Source of the DNA: Ideonella benzenivorans
Lineage (GTDB): Bacteria > Pseudomonadota > Gammaproteobacteria > Burkholderiales > Burkholderiaceae_C
Length of the DNA stretch: 64,000 nt
Assembly (NCBI RefSeq): GCF_020387415.1
Contig: NZ_JAGWCB010000010.1
Location: 310,001-374,000 of the forward strand
Direction of reading: 5' to 3'
Shown here: one piece after another, positions 7,826-16,281 of the stretch
Layout: the number at the start of each line of letters is the position of its first letter
Numbering within the stretch: position 1 is the stretch's first letter
Notes under the pieces: model-generated
Seen by the model: only the letters and a program-made list of their open reading frames with translations
The model's database searches: none
What the model was told of the DNA's origin: nothing
Made by a program: the position numbers and the translations under genes

Positions 7826-8814
7826 TCCCCTAGAAAGCATTCCTTGAAGGTGGCCACCGCCTGGGCCAGCGACAGCTGAGGCTGGCGCAGGTAGCTCGAA
7901 AGCTTCTTCATCGCGAAACTGTCCTCCAGGTGAGCTTCCACCCAGTCCGGCGCCACCAGGCTCACACGCAGGGTCTCCGCCTGGCGGCGGTCGAGCATGG
8001 CCTGCAGGGCCGACGGTGATGCTCCGGCAAAACCCACCGACAGACACTGCCCCGCCCCCTCGGTCCGGTCGAGGTGCAGGGAGAGCTCGAAGTCGGCCCG
8101 CGCCACGAAGGGCGCCACCAGCGTCAACCAGAAGCTCGACACCAGGCCGCTGTACAAGGGGTCGTCCGGCAGGGGCAGGCTCAGTCCACGATCCAGGCTG
8201 GACACGCCGCTGGCCGGCACCGGCTGCAGCAGCAGCCCCAGGGCCACCATCGCCTTGTGCAGGTCCATCGTGGGATGCCCCCCCTGGCGCAGCAGGGTCT
8301 GCAAGGTGCCGAGATTCTGGTCCTCGAGAAAGTCCTGCAAGGCGACCTGCTGGCCGGAGCCGTCGATCTCCAGGCTCCAGGCACGCACCGCCAGCTCCTC
8401 CAGCTGTCGCGCGGGCTCCTCCGCCTGAAGGGCCTGCCGGCCGGCCTGCGCCAGGTCCCGCCAGAGCGACTCCAGGAACAGCGGCGCCAGCACCCAGAGG
8501 CCGGGCCGCCCTTCCAGTTCGAGCGAGCCGGTCAGCACAAAGGGATAGCGCCGGCCGGAGACATCGGCGCTGGGCTGCAGATACCCCACCAGCATGGCCC
8601 GCCCCCGCACATTGAACAGCACAAAGGGCGCCGGCCCGGCCTGGTCGTAGACCTCCTTCCAGCGTGGGTCGACGGCCATCAGGTCCAGCCCCTGGGAAAG
8701 CCACTGGTCCAAGCGCTGGGTCAGCAGACCTTGCTGCGTGCTGCGCAGGAAATCGCCCCGCGCAGGCAGCTTGCCGAACCAGGCCACGGTGACGGTCACC
8801 GGGTGGCCGCTCAC
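7822..8814 (-). CDS. tagF: Type VI secretion-associated protein TagF
   Basis: A 330-residue cytoplasmic protein. The N-terminal domain shows the TagF/DUF2094 signature VAWFGKLPARGDFLR (about residues 10-24), then RWKEVYDQAGPAPFVLFNVR and GRRYPFVL. TagF proteins restrain T6SS activity after translation. The GTG start at 8814 overlaps the tssM stop (GTGA), so it is coupled to tssM; the amino acid pattern begins immediately after it. Its own stop overlaps the OmpA gene start, giving a tight tssM-tagF-ompA unit. Confidence 0.9.
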   Translation of the reverse strand: MSGHPVTVTVAWFGKLPARGDFLRSTQQGLLTQRLDQWLSQGLDLMAVDPRWKEVYDQAGPAPFVLFNVRGRAMLVGYLQPSADVSGRRYPFVLTGSLELEGRPGLWVLAPLFLESLWRDLAQAGRQALQAEEPARQLEELAVRAWSLEIDGSGQQVALQDFLEDQNLGTLQTLLRQGGHPTMDLHKAMVALGLLLQPVPASGVSSLDRGLSLPLPDDPLYSGLVSSFWLTLVAPFVARADFELSLHLDRTEGAGQCLSVGFAGASPSALQAMLDRRQAETLRVSLVAPDWVEAHLEDSFAMKKLSSYLRQPQLSLAQAVATFKECFLGE

Positions 8815-11800
8815 GGTGCAGCCTCCGGGGCCCCCGCCACCAGGGTCGGCAGCACCAGACCTCGCAAGCCCTTGCCGCCGCCCCGGTTCGCCGTGCCGGC
8901 CGTGGGCGTCGCGGCCGCCCCCGGCATGGTGACCGCACGGTAGTGCAGCGCGATCGCGGCCCGCCCGTCGCCCCAACGCAGCTCGCGCACACCGTCCGCC
9001 AGCTTGCTGACCTGCGCGGCCGAGATCAGCCGTTCGAACCCGTAAGCCCCCGGCGCACTGAAGACCTCGACGGTGCGGTTGTCCAGGGTGACCCCCGTCA
9101 GCCGCACCCCCGGAGTGCCGCTGGGGTTGGGCCAGACGAAGTTGGTCCACTGCGCGGCGCCATTGCGGTAGCGCAGCGTCTGGCCATCGATCTCGATGGT
9201 GTATTCCAGATACCCCGGCGCCCCCATCGGCAACAGCTGGAAGGCCGACTGGGCCGGCCCCGCGGCTCCTGCGGCGGGCGCAGCACCTGCGCTGCCTTCG
9301 GCGCCGTCCAAGGCCGCCACCCAGGCCGGGAAGCCGTTCAGGAAGTCGGCCCGCAGCCGCACCCCCTGCTCCGCCCACTGACGCGGCGTGATCGCATCCC
9401 CGCGCCGGGTGACCAGCGGTCCCAGGGCCTCGTTGGCGAACTTCGCGACCGCCCCGGACGGGCCAAAGACGCGGGCCACCTCCGGACCACTGGCCTCGAT
9501 ACGCGACGCGGTGTCGAACGGGTACTTGCCGGCCAGCGTCTGCTGGAAGGGCTGCAGCACCTGGGCGGTCCAGAGCCGGTTCAGCTCGGTCTCGGTCGGC
9601 GGCACCAACACGGCAAACGACTGCATCAGCGGCCGTACCAGCATTGGCTTGAGCGTCGCCTTGGCAGCATCTGTGGCCCCGGTGAACATCTGGTCTTCGA
9701 CGAACTTCAACGCATCAGCCAGTTCGGAGCCACTGCCCGCCAGCGTCGCGGCCATCAGGTCGCGCGAAGCCGGCCCCGGGTCGCCCTGGCTCTTCATCTG
9801 GTTGAAGCGGGTGCGCAGCTTGCCCAGCGCCTGCAGATAGCCATCGATCTGCGCCGGCGCGCCGTCACGCGGCGACATCCAGCGCGCCAGCACGGCGAAC
9901 TCGCGCCCGACAGGGCCCATCGGGATGCCTTGCTCGCCCCCGGCCACGTTCACCTTCAGCTCGACGGCCGACGGCGACATGCGCAGCACCGTCTGCTTGA
10001 ACCACTCGACGAAGCCCTGCCGTGTCTTGGCCAGCCGCTCGTTGAGCACCGAAGGGTTGTCCCAAGAGGTCTGGTCGTAGACCACCGTCAGCAGCTTGCG
10101 CAGCGGCGAGTCGGCGCTGTCGCCCAGGCGGTTCATGTGCGCGACGGCCGCCTCGAAACTGCCGAAATCGGCCACCGTCACGCCCTGCAGAAAGTGCTGC
10201 CACTCGGCCACGTACTCGTTCTTGTAGCGGTCGGTCAGCTTGCGACGGATGTCCTCCGGGCTGCCCTGCAGCGACAGATCATCCCGGGTGTCGGTCTTGA
10301 GCACCCAGTCCACACTTTGCAGTTCGTGCTCGGCCGCCTGCTGGAAGGCCTCGTTGACAAAGCCCTGCCAGGCTTCGCGGGTGAAGGTACCCGACACCAC
10401 CTGACTGCCCTGCAGGGTGTCCTTGCCCTGCTCACCCACGATGCGCGCCACCGTCACCGGCGGGAAGCGCGTGGAGGCGCGGGCCTTGATCTCGGCATAG
10501 ACGCGCTCGATGGCGGGCGCGCCCTGTACCACGCGCCGCAGGTTCTCGCGGGTCTGGTCCACCAGCGCAAAGTTGTTGTCCAGCACCGGGAAGGCCGGGT
10601 CGGACAGATGGGCCATCGAGAAGCTGACCATGCGCTCGGCGCTGCGCATCAGTTGCTCACGCGGCAGGTTGCCACGGTTGTCCTCCAGCCAGGTGCGCCA
10701 GAACCGCGTGACCTGGTCGGTCAGGTGCCCGGCGTCCATGCGCTGGCGCTCCGACAGCATCAGGTAGGTCTTGAGGGCCTTGTAGGCATCCTCGACATCG
10801 GTGGTCGAGGCCTGCACATAGCGGGACCCGGTGGCCCCGGTGCCAGCAGCGCTGGCCGCTTCAGCGGCACTGGCCGCCGCCACGGGGGCCGAGGCCGCGG
10901 TGGCCGGCGCCACGGCCCCGGCCACCACCTGCACCGGCTTGAGGTCCCCGGCGTGCCGGTTGACCTCGCCCAGGTAGCCCTCGATGGCCTGCGCCACCGG
11001 CTTGAGCATCAGCTCGCGCACGCCATGGAAGTACTCGGTCCGCAGCTTGCGCTCGAGCGTCTCGCCCTGGTAGAGCCCCAGCCCGACGGCCCAGGGGTGG
11101 TCCTCACGCCAGGCATCCAGCTGTTCCACACGGTTCTGCAGCAGCTCCATGGCCTGCAGGCGCGAGCCCAGATCGGTCTGCCCCTCTTGCAGCTTCACCG
11201 CCTTGTCCAGATCGGCCTGCACGCCCTGCACCAGCTGGCGGTTGCCCACGTAGGACCAGCTCCAGCCGGCCAGGGCCAGGGCCAGTACCAGCACCCCGGC
11301 GCCGAAGCTGACCATGCGCAGGCGGATCTTGCCGCGGCTGGCATGCTGGCGCACCAGCTGGCGGTCGGCAAACAGGACCTTGGAGAACAGGTCCTTCAGG
11401 AAGAAGCCGTTTTCGGTCTGCACGGGCCCAGGCGCCGGCCCCGCCGAGGCGGCCAGGCCGAAGCGCTGCGCGACGCCATTGCGCGAGCGGTCGCCCACCT
11501 CGCCCTGCTGCACCGCGCTGGTGAAGTAGAAGCCCCGGAAGACCGGCCGGTACTGGTAGGGGTTCTCCTCGAACAAAGTGGCCACAAAGCTGCGCAGCAC
11601 GTTCTGCATCGAGGCGAACTCAAGCGGGAAGGCCAGCACCGCCGGGGACAGCGGGCGCCCGCGGTGCAGCGACATCCTGGCCATCGCCAGTTCGCGCAGG
11701 CCATCCTGCAGCTCGTCGAAGTGATGGTCAAACTGCTCCACCGCATCGACCGGCGTGTCGGGCTGGTAAGCCAGCGTGGCCCCCCAGACATGTTCGCGCT

Positions 11801-12632
11801 CCTTGGCGTCCATGTCCTCGAAGAAGTCGACGAAGCCGGGAATCAGGTCGGCCTTGGTGAACAGCACGTAGACGGGTGCGAAGACCTCCAGCGACTCGGT
11901 CAGTTCCTGCACCCGCTGGCGCAGGTTCTTGGCCAGCTGGATCACGGCATCGGGCTTGGCGTCGACCAGCTCGGCCAGGCTGGCCGCGATCAGGATGCCG
12001 TTGATCGGGGCCTTGGGCCGGTTGCGCTTGAGCATGCCCAGGAAGCCCAACCATTCGCCTCGGTCCTCCTCGTGCACCGCGTAGCGCCCGGCGGTGTCGA
12101 TCAGGATGCCTTCGCTGGAGAAGAACCAGTCGCAGTTGCGGGTCCCGCCGATGCCGCGCAGGATGTTGTCGGTGCCCCGGCTGAACGGGAAGTGCAGCCC
12201 CGATTGCACGATGGCCGTGCTCTTGCCGGCCGCGGGGTTGCCGATCACCATGTACCAGGGCAATTCGTACAGGGCGGCCTGGCCCGTGCGCTCACCCAGC
12301 TTGGAGGTCTTGATGGTCTTGAGGGCCTCGACCAGCCGCTGCCGGATCACCGCCGTTTCAGTGGCTTCCTTGCCGGTGCGCCCGCCTCGGTCGGCCTCAC
12401 CCAGCGTGCTCTCCAGCTCCGCTTCCATGCGCCGTGCCGCCCGCCGGGCCCGCCAGCGCCGCACGCCCCAGACCAGGGCCCGCCCCAGCAGAGCCAGCCC
12501 CAACAAGGCAACCGCCGCGGTCAGCCCCCATTGCAGCGCATCGGCTCCCAGGAACAGGAAGGCGGCCAGGGCCGCCAGCCCCAGCACGCCCAGGACACGA
12601 GGGTCCAGAAGAAGTTGTAGGAATCGGTTCAT
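8811..12632 (-). CDS. tssM: Type VI secretion inner-membrane protein TssM (IcmF)
   Basis: A 1273-residue protein of usual family length. Two N-terminal membrane helices (about 12-58) precede a cytoplasmic GTPase-like domain with Walker A GNPAAGKST near residue 134 and FTKADLIPGF as the guanine-type motif. A third helix is near 440-465 (GVLVLALALAGWSW), and the large periplasmic part has the C-terminal IcmF domain. TssM forms the trans-envelope complex with TssL and TssJ and contacts the peptidoglycan. An Ala-rich low-complexity stretch sits near 570-600. The tssJ, tssK and tssL genes that normally accompany it are missing here. Confidence 0.96.
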   Translation of the reverse strand: MNRFLQLLLDPRVLGVLGLAALAAFLFLGADALQWGLTAAVALLGLALLGRALVWGVRRWRARRAARRMEAELESTLGEADRGGRTGKEATETAVIRQRLVEALKTIKTSKLGERTGQAALYELPWYMVIGNPAAGKSTAIVQSGLHFPFSRGTDNILRGIGGTRNCDWFFSSEGILIDTAGRYAVHEEDRGEWLGFLGMLKRNRPKAPINGILIAASLAELVDAKPDAVIQLAKNLRQRVQELTESLEVFAPVYVLFTKADLIPGFVDFFEDMDAKEREHVWGATLAYQPDTPVDAVEQFDHHFDELQDGLRELAMARMSLHRGRPLSPAVLAFPLEFASMQNVLRSFVATLFEENPYQYRPVFRGFYFTSAVQQGEVGDRSRNGVAQRFGLAASAGPAPGPVQTENGFFLKDLFSKVLFADRQLVRQHASRGKIRLRMVSFGAGVLVLALALAGWSWSYVGNRQLVQGVQADLDKAVKLQEGQTDLGSRLQAMELLQNRVEQLDAWREDHPWAVGLGLYQGETLERKLRTEYFHGVRELMLKPVAQAIEGYLGEVNRHAGDLKPVQVVAGAVAPATAASAPVAAASAAEAASAAGTGATGSRYVQASTTDVEDAYKALKTYLMLSERQRMDAGHLTDQVTRFWRTWLEDNRGNLPREQLMRSAERMVSFSMAHLSDPAFPVLDNNFALVDQTRENLRRVVQGAPAIERVYAEIKARASTRFPPVTVARIVGEQGKDTLQGSQVVSGTFTREAWQGFVNEAFQQAAEHELQSVDWVLKTDTRDDLSLQGSPEDIRRKLTDRYKNEYVAEWQHFLQGVTVADFGSFEAAVAHMNRLGDSADSPLRKLLTVVYDQTSWDNPSVLNERLAKTRQGFVEWFKQTVLRMSPSAVELKVNVAGGEQGIPMGPVGREFAVLARWMSPRDGAPAQIDGYLQALGKLRTRFNQMKSQGDPGPASRDLMAATLAGSGSELADALKFVEDQMFTGATDAAKATLKPMLVRPLMQSFAVLVPPTETELNRLWTAQVLQPFQQTLAGKYPFDTASRIEASGPEVARVFGPSGAVAKFANEALGPLVTRRGDAITPRQWAEQGVRLRADFLNGFPAWVAALDGAEGSAGAAPAAGAAGPAQSAFQLLPMGAPGYLEYTIEIDGQTLRYRNGAAQWTNFVWPNPSGTPGVRLTGVTLDNRTVEVFSAPGAYGFERLISAAQVSKLADGVRELRWGDGRAAIALHYRAVTMPGAAATPTAGTANRGGGKGLRGLVLPTLVAGAPEAAP

Positions 12633-12677
12633 GGTGAATGCGATGACGAAAGAGGGGCTCGGTCAGCCTGGCGGTGG

Positions 12678-14090
12678 TCAGGCCGAGGCATCCGGTGAAG
12701 TGGCAGGTTCGGGGCGGTCCAGGCAGGCGACGAGGCGGGCCTGGCGATCCCCCACGGACACGGCCAACAAAGGTGCATGGCCCTGGGTCACCCAGTCGGC
12801 CCCCACCGCCAGTGTGAGCAGCGGTGCGACGCCGCCCAGGTGGCCGACGATGGGGCCGAGCAGGCGCATGTCCTCGGCTGGATCCAGCTGGGGCAGGCGC
12901 CCCAGAGACACCGCGAACAGCTCGGTGGCGCGTGCGGTGTGCTGGTCGGAATCGCTCACCAGGGCACAGATCTGCTCCGCGGTCTGCTGTTGGCGGGTCA
13001 GCAGTTCGTCCACGGCCCGGGTCAGCTCCCGAGCCCGGGTGCGTCCCGCCGCATCGACCGGCTGCTCGCGATGGGTGGCCTGCGGGCGCGAGCACAGGGT
13101 CATCGCCTCATCGTCCGCCAGAGGCCAGGGCTGGGTGGCCCAGAGCAGGCCAACGGCGCCTTCGCCCGGCATCACGCCACGCGGTTGCCGCTGGCTCTGG
13201 AACAGGGCGCGCTCACGCAGCAGGCGGTCGATGGCGGCGCTGTCCAGGTCGCTGTGACAAGCCAGCGTGAGCACCAGGTCATTGCAGGCCTGGCGTGTCA
13301 GCGTCTCCAGCAACTTGTCGGCCTGCATCAGCAGACTCACCCCATCGCCCGGCACCGCTTGAACCGGCCAGTGCTTGGTCGGCAGCCCGGCCGCCCCCAG
13401 ACGGTCCAGCTGCGCCCGCAGCCATTGCAGCGCCTGGGTCTGGGCTGCCTCGCTCCAGTGCGCTGGCCAGTGGACCAGCACCCGCACCCGATGGGCTGGC
13501 AAAGCCCCGCCCGGCGCGGTGTCCGGTACCGCCCAACGATCGCTCCACTGCTGGAGCGTCCCGAGCGCGCTCTCCACCACGGGTTGCAGGCTGGCCAGCG
13601 CACGCAGGCCGGCCTGTCCCAGGTGGGCAGCTTGAGGCAACTCGGCGGCGATCGCCTCGGTGTCCAGCGTGGCCGTGCGGGCCGCCAGCACCGGCAAACC
13701 GTCGTCGTCACGCAGCTCTGCATCGGGCGAGGGCCGCGGCGAGCCGGCCTCGACCGTCTCCAGCAGGCCGGCGGCATCCTGCGCGGCCGGCAGCTGCAGC
13801 CACTGCCCCAGCAGCCACCAGCGTGCCGCCACGGGCGCGGACTCGCTGGCGGCAACAGCCGCCGGTTCAACCGCCGGCGCGGCCCCGGCCTGCTTCTGCC
13901 AGGCACGGGTCAAGGCCCAGCGCCCCGCCAACAACAGGCCCCAGACCACCAACGGCAACAGGCCGAGGTAGAGCCAGAGGTCTCTCACCCCCACATCCTG
14001 CGGGTGGGAACGCCAGTGCCACAGCACGCCGATCCACACCACACAGGTCACGGCCACGCCCAGGGCGAGGCCCTTGATCCAGGACTTCAT
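12678..14090 (-). CDS. T6SS-linked membrane protein with possible ketosynthase-like domain
   Basis: A 470-residue protein I cannot assign to a named Tss/Tag family. Two N-terminal helices (about 6-25, GLALGVAVTCVVWIGVL; about 40-62, LWLYLGLLPLVVWGLLLAG) anchor a long soluble domain. Around residues 290-345 the pattern DLDSAAIDRLL ... RGVMPGEGAVGLLWA resembles the PGEGA segment of beta-ketoacyl synthases and thiolase-fold proteins, but I do not see a full catalytic set. It sits 45 bases upstream of tssM in the same direction, so a T6SS accessory role is likely. ATG 14090 (MKSWIKG) is chosen because it starts directly before the helix; an ATG at 14180 would add 30 residues. Confidence 0.82.
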   Translation of the reverse strand: MKSWIKGLALGVAVTCVVWIGVLWHWRSHPQDVGVRDLWLYLGLLPLVVWGLLLAGRWALTRAWQKQAGAAPAVEPAAVAASESAPVAARWWLLGQWLQLPAAQDAAGLLETVEAGSPRPSPDAELRDDDGLPVLAARTATLDTEAIAAELPQAAHLGQAGLRALASLQPVVESALGTLQQWSDRWAVPDTAPGGALPAHRVRVLVHWPAHWSEAAQTQALQWLRAQLDRLGAAGLPTKHWPVQAVPGDGVSLLMQADKLLETLTRQACNDLVLTLACHSDLDSAAIDRLLRERALFQSQRQPRGVMPGEGAVGLLWATQPWPLADDEAMTLCSRPQATHREQPVDAAGRTRARELTRAVDELLTRQQQTAEQICALVSDSDQHTARATELFAVSLGRLPQLDPAEDMRLLGPIVGHLGGVAPLLTLAVGADWVTQGHAPLLAVSVGDRQARLVACLDRPEPATSPDASA

Positions 14091-14134
14091 GTCACCGCAC
14101 CCAACACTGCGGCCCCACAGGGCGCAGCATGCCT

Positions 14135-14401
14135 TCAGTCGGTACTGACGGCCTGGCTGGAAATCAGCGTGGCACCACAAGCTGTGGTGTCGCCATGGCG
14201 TGCCGCGGGCCGGCCGTCAATCAGACAGCTGGGATCCCCGGTGGCAATCACGGTGGTTCCCCCATGACCGCGCTTGGGACAACTCACCTTGTCACCCACG
14301 CGGGCAATGGGCTTTCCGCCCGTCGTGGTCGAAGGCGCCCCTTCGATCACCGTTCCGCCGTGGCTGGTCTTGTCCCCCACGACGATGAAGGGTCTGGACA
14401 T
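14135..14401 (-). CDS. PAAR-domain protein (T6SS spike tip)
   Basis: An 88-residue protein that is almost entirely a PAAR domain: FIVVGDKTSHGGTVIEGAPS near the start, GDKVSCPKRGHG, then GRPAARHGDTTACGATLI. His and Cys residues fit the single metal site of PAAR tips. PAAR proteins sharpen the VgrG spike and can recruit effectors; this one has no toxin extension. No vgrG lies in the window. The ribosome site AGGAGAGG precedes ATG 14401. The gene lies between the M15 peptidase and the membrane protein, all on the minus strand. Confidence 0.93.
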   Translation of the reverse strand: MSRPFIVVGDKTSHGGTVIEGAPSTTTGGKPIARVGDKVSCPKRGHGGTTVIATGDPSCLIDGRPAARHGDTTACGATLISSQAVSTD

Positions 14402-14459
14402 CGATCCTCTCCTGATGGCGCCTTGTCCTGGCGCTCATATCGATTCATTCAACAAACAG

Positions 14460-15338
14460 TCATGACGGCCGAGGCTGCGTCGCGGACGCCTGTCCGCGGG
14501 TCCTCAACACCCCGGGGCGCCGCAACTCCACATGCCCCAGGTCGCGCAGGCTGCGCCAACCGCCTCCCCAGGTCAATCCGAGAGAGGCCGCCACCTCACC
14601 GTAGCGGGTGTAGCCTTCTGCGACCCAAGGGTCCCGCTCCGAGATGGCCACCTTGCCGTTGCGCAGGAACGCGCAGTCGGCCGCCAAACCGTACTGATGG
14701 TAGCTGGCCCCTGCCCCGGCCAAGGTCACCGCCGGACCCAGGGCCGCGAGCTGCGCCTGCCGCTCCGGACTCCGGTAGCCCTCAACCAGAACCATGCGGT
14801 AGCCGTAACGCTCCTCCATCACGCGAAACACCTGGAGCAACCTCTGTCGAAAGGCCTCATCCAGCAGTTCCCATTGCCGGCTCGCCTGCTGAGCCAGTGG
14901 ATGCCACTCGGTGACTTCCGGCGTTGAAAACAAGGCCGGCGGCAGCGGCGGGGGCGGAACAAGCTGTTCCCCTTGTAACAACATTGCTACATGCTCATCC
15001 ACATCTTGAGCGATGGTGTGATCGAAGCTGTAGATTCGATGCGACAGTCGGATGGAGATGGCCACCAGCGGCAGGGTGATCAACAGGCACAGCGATGCCA
15101 GCAAAACTCGCCGCTGGTGCCAGACCTGCCCCCCCCAACGGCGCAAGCCGACACCGGTGGCCCGCCCCACTTCGCCGCTGGCACGCCCCCAGGACTGGCT
15201 GGAAGCGCGACCGAGGTTCAGGGCCTGAGCCATCACCGCCTGGGCGCGGGCCACCCATTGCTCCCTCAGCACAGGGAAGAAGGCCAGTGCGGCCAAGCCC
15301 ACAGCCACCACCATCAGGAACGTCATGATCAACAGCAT
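14460..15338 (-). CDS. Membrane-anchored M15-family peptidoglycan peptidase (TagX/VanY-like)
   Basis: A 292-residue protein. A first helix (about 3-22) is followed by a basic cytoplasmic loop and a second helix (about 78-98), which places the C-terminal catalytic domain in the periplasm. The domain has the M15 metal motif SYHQYGLAADCAF (His and Asp) and the second ligand GHVEL near the end. M15 enzymes cleave D,D or L,D bonds in peptidoglycan stems; TagX, an M15 enzyme of Acinetobacter T6SS loci, is thought to open the wall for secretion assembly. A similar role here follows from the PAAR/TssM context (inference). An effector role is less likely because of the double anchor. Confidence 0.85.
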   Translation of the reverse strand: MLLIMTFLMVVAVGLAALAFFPVLREQWVARAQAVMAQALNLGRASSQSWGRASGEVGRATGVGLRRWGGQVWHQRRVLLASLCLLITLPLVAISIRLSHRIYSFDHTIAQDVDEHVAMLLQGEQLVPPPPLPPALFSTPEVTEWHPLAQQASRQWELLDEAFRQRLLQVFRVMEERYGYRMVLVEGYRSPERQAQLAALGPAVTLAGAGASYHQYGLAADCAFLRNGKVAISERDPWVAEGYTRYGEVAASLGLTWGGGWRSLRDLGHVELRRPGVLRTRGQASATQPRPS

Positions 15339-15355
15339 GGGGTCACAGATCCGTT

Positions 15356-15374
15356 CGATGTCGACAGGACATCG
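15356..15374. promoter_or_regulatory. Perfect inverted repeat upstream of the M15 peptidase gene
   Basis: CGATGTC-GACAG-GACATCG, 7-bp arms with a 5-base spacer, lies 18 bases upstream of the peptidase start and 134 bases upstream of the divergent gene at 15508. It looks like a dimeric regulator site; no regulator gene is adjacent. Confidence 0.35.
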
Positions 15375-15507
15375 CCCGCACCCATTCTGCTTTCACTTCC
15401 CTACAAAGTGGATTCCCCCAAAGGACGGAGCCTCCCTAGAATTCGCCGTTGGCCCATCCCTGGGTCGAACTTGGGCCCGGCCGGGCCGAAGGGAGCCATC
15501 CGAGTCC

Positions 15508-16233
15508 ATGGATTCGACACCACAAGATCACGGCGTGAGCCAAAGGGGGGGCCGCCCCAGCCTGCTGCCCCCCACCCCATCGTCGCGCCAAACGGCGGGC
15601 ATCCCGCTGCTCGACGCCATCCATCCGGACGCCCGCGGCTCAACCCAGTCGGCCCCACCCCGTCAACGGGGACCGGTCCGTGTCCTGGTGTTGGGGGCGG
15701 TGATGACGGTCGCGGTGGGCGCGGGTTGGGTGGTGGCCACGCGCGCCACGCCCGAAGCGACGCCGGTGGCCCAGACCGCACCAACCCCGACGACAACGCC
15801 CCCGCCGGCCCGACAGGTCGCAGCCACCCTTCCGGCGCCAACAGCGCCATCCCAGGCCGCCCAGATCGTGCCCATGACCGTGGCCATGGCCCCCGCACCT
15901 TCGGCCGCGCTCAGCGCACAGTCCCTGGCTGCGGAATCCCTGGCCGATCGGGAACCGGTCAGCCGTGTTCAGGCCCCGCGGAACACGCCTGCGGCGACCA
16001 AGCCGACGGCCCGCAGCAGCAGCCAGGGCCAGAAGAAGACGGCGGGACATGCCAAGCCCGCGCGCCCCGAGCCCGCGGCCCCGCCCCGCAAGACGGCCAA
16101 GAGCGGCAAGGCGCGCACACGCCCGGCGGCCGATCCGGATGCCGATGTCGTGGCCGCCATCATGGCCAGCATGGACCGCCGTACGGCACCGGCCGCGCCG
16201 GGCAAGGCGGCCTCGTCAGCGCCCGCCCGCTGA
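15508..16233 (+). CDS. Pro/Ala-rich single-pass membrane protein at the T6SS border
   Basis: A 241-residue protein without a recognised family. One transmembrane helix (about 56-75, RVLVLGAVMTVAVGAGWVVA) follows a cytoplasmic N-terminus. The rest is a long Pro/Ala/Thr/Lys-rich periplasmic stretch resembling a TonB-like or wall-spanning linker, ending in a basic segment. The start ATG 15508 has GAAGGGAG 12 bases upstream; longer in-frame starts reach 15325 but overlap the divergent peptidase gene. It is divergent from the M15 peptidase and convergent with urtE. Codon-position GC bias supports a real gene, but function is unknown. Confidence 0.62.
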   Translation: MDSTPQDHGVSQRGGRPSLLPPTPSSRQTAGIPLLDAIHPDARGSTQSAPPRQRGPVRVLVLGAVMTVAVGAGWVVATRATPEATPVAQTAPTPTTTPPPARQVAATLPAPTAPSQAAQIVPMTVAMAPAPSAALSAQSLAAESLADREPVSRVQAPRNTPAATKPTARSSSQGQKKTAGHAKPARPEPAAPPRKTAKSGKARTRPAADPDADVVAAIMASMDRRTAPAAPGKAASSAPAR

Positions 16234-16234
16234 G

Positions 16235-16255
16235 GTCGGGGCCTTGCGTCCCCGA
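16235..16255. terminator. Weak hairpin between convergent genes
   Basis: TCGGGG, loop of 8-9 bases, CCCCGA, between the stops of the Pro/Ala-rich gene and urtE. No T-run follows on either strand. Confidence 0.25.
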
Positions 16256-16281
16256 TCGCCGGGCAGGCCGCCGCGGGCGAC

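Noticed and set aside
8943-12620. A 1225-codon plus-strand frame opposite tssM
   Set aside because: Antisense shadow of a gene with clear IcmF motifs; no domain recognised.
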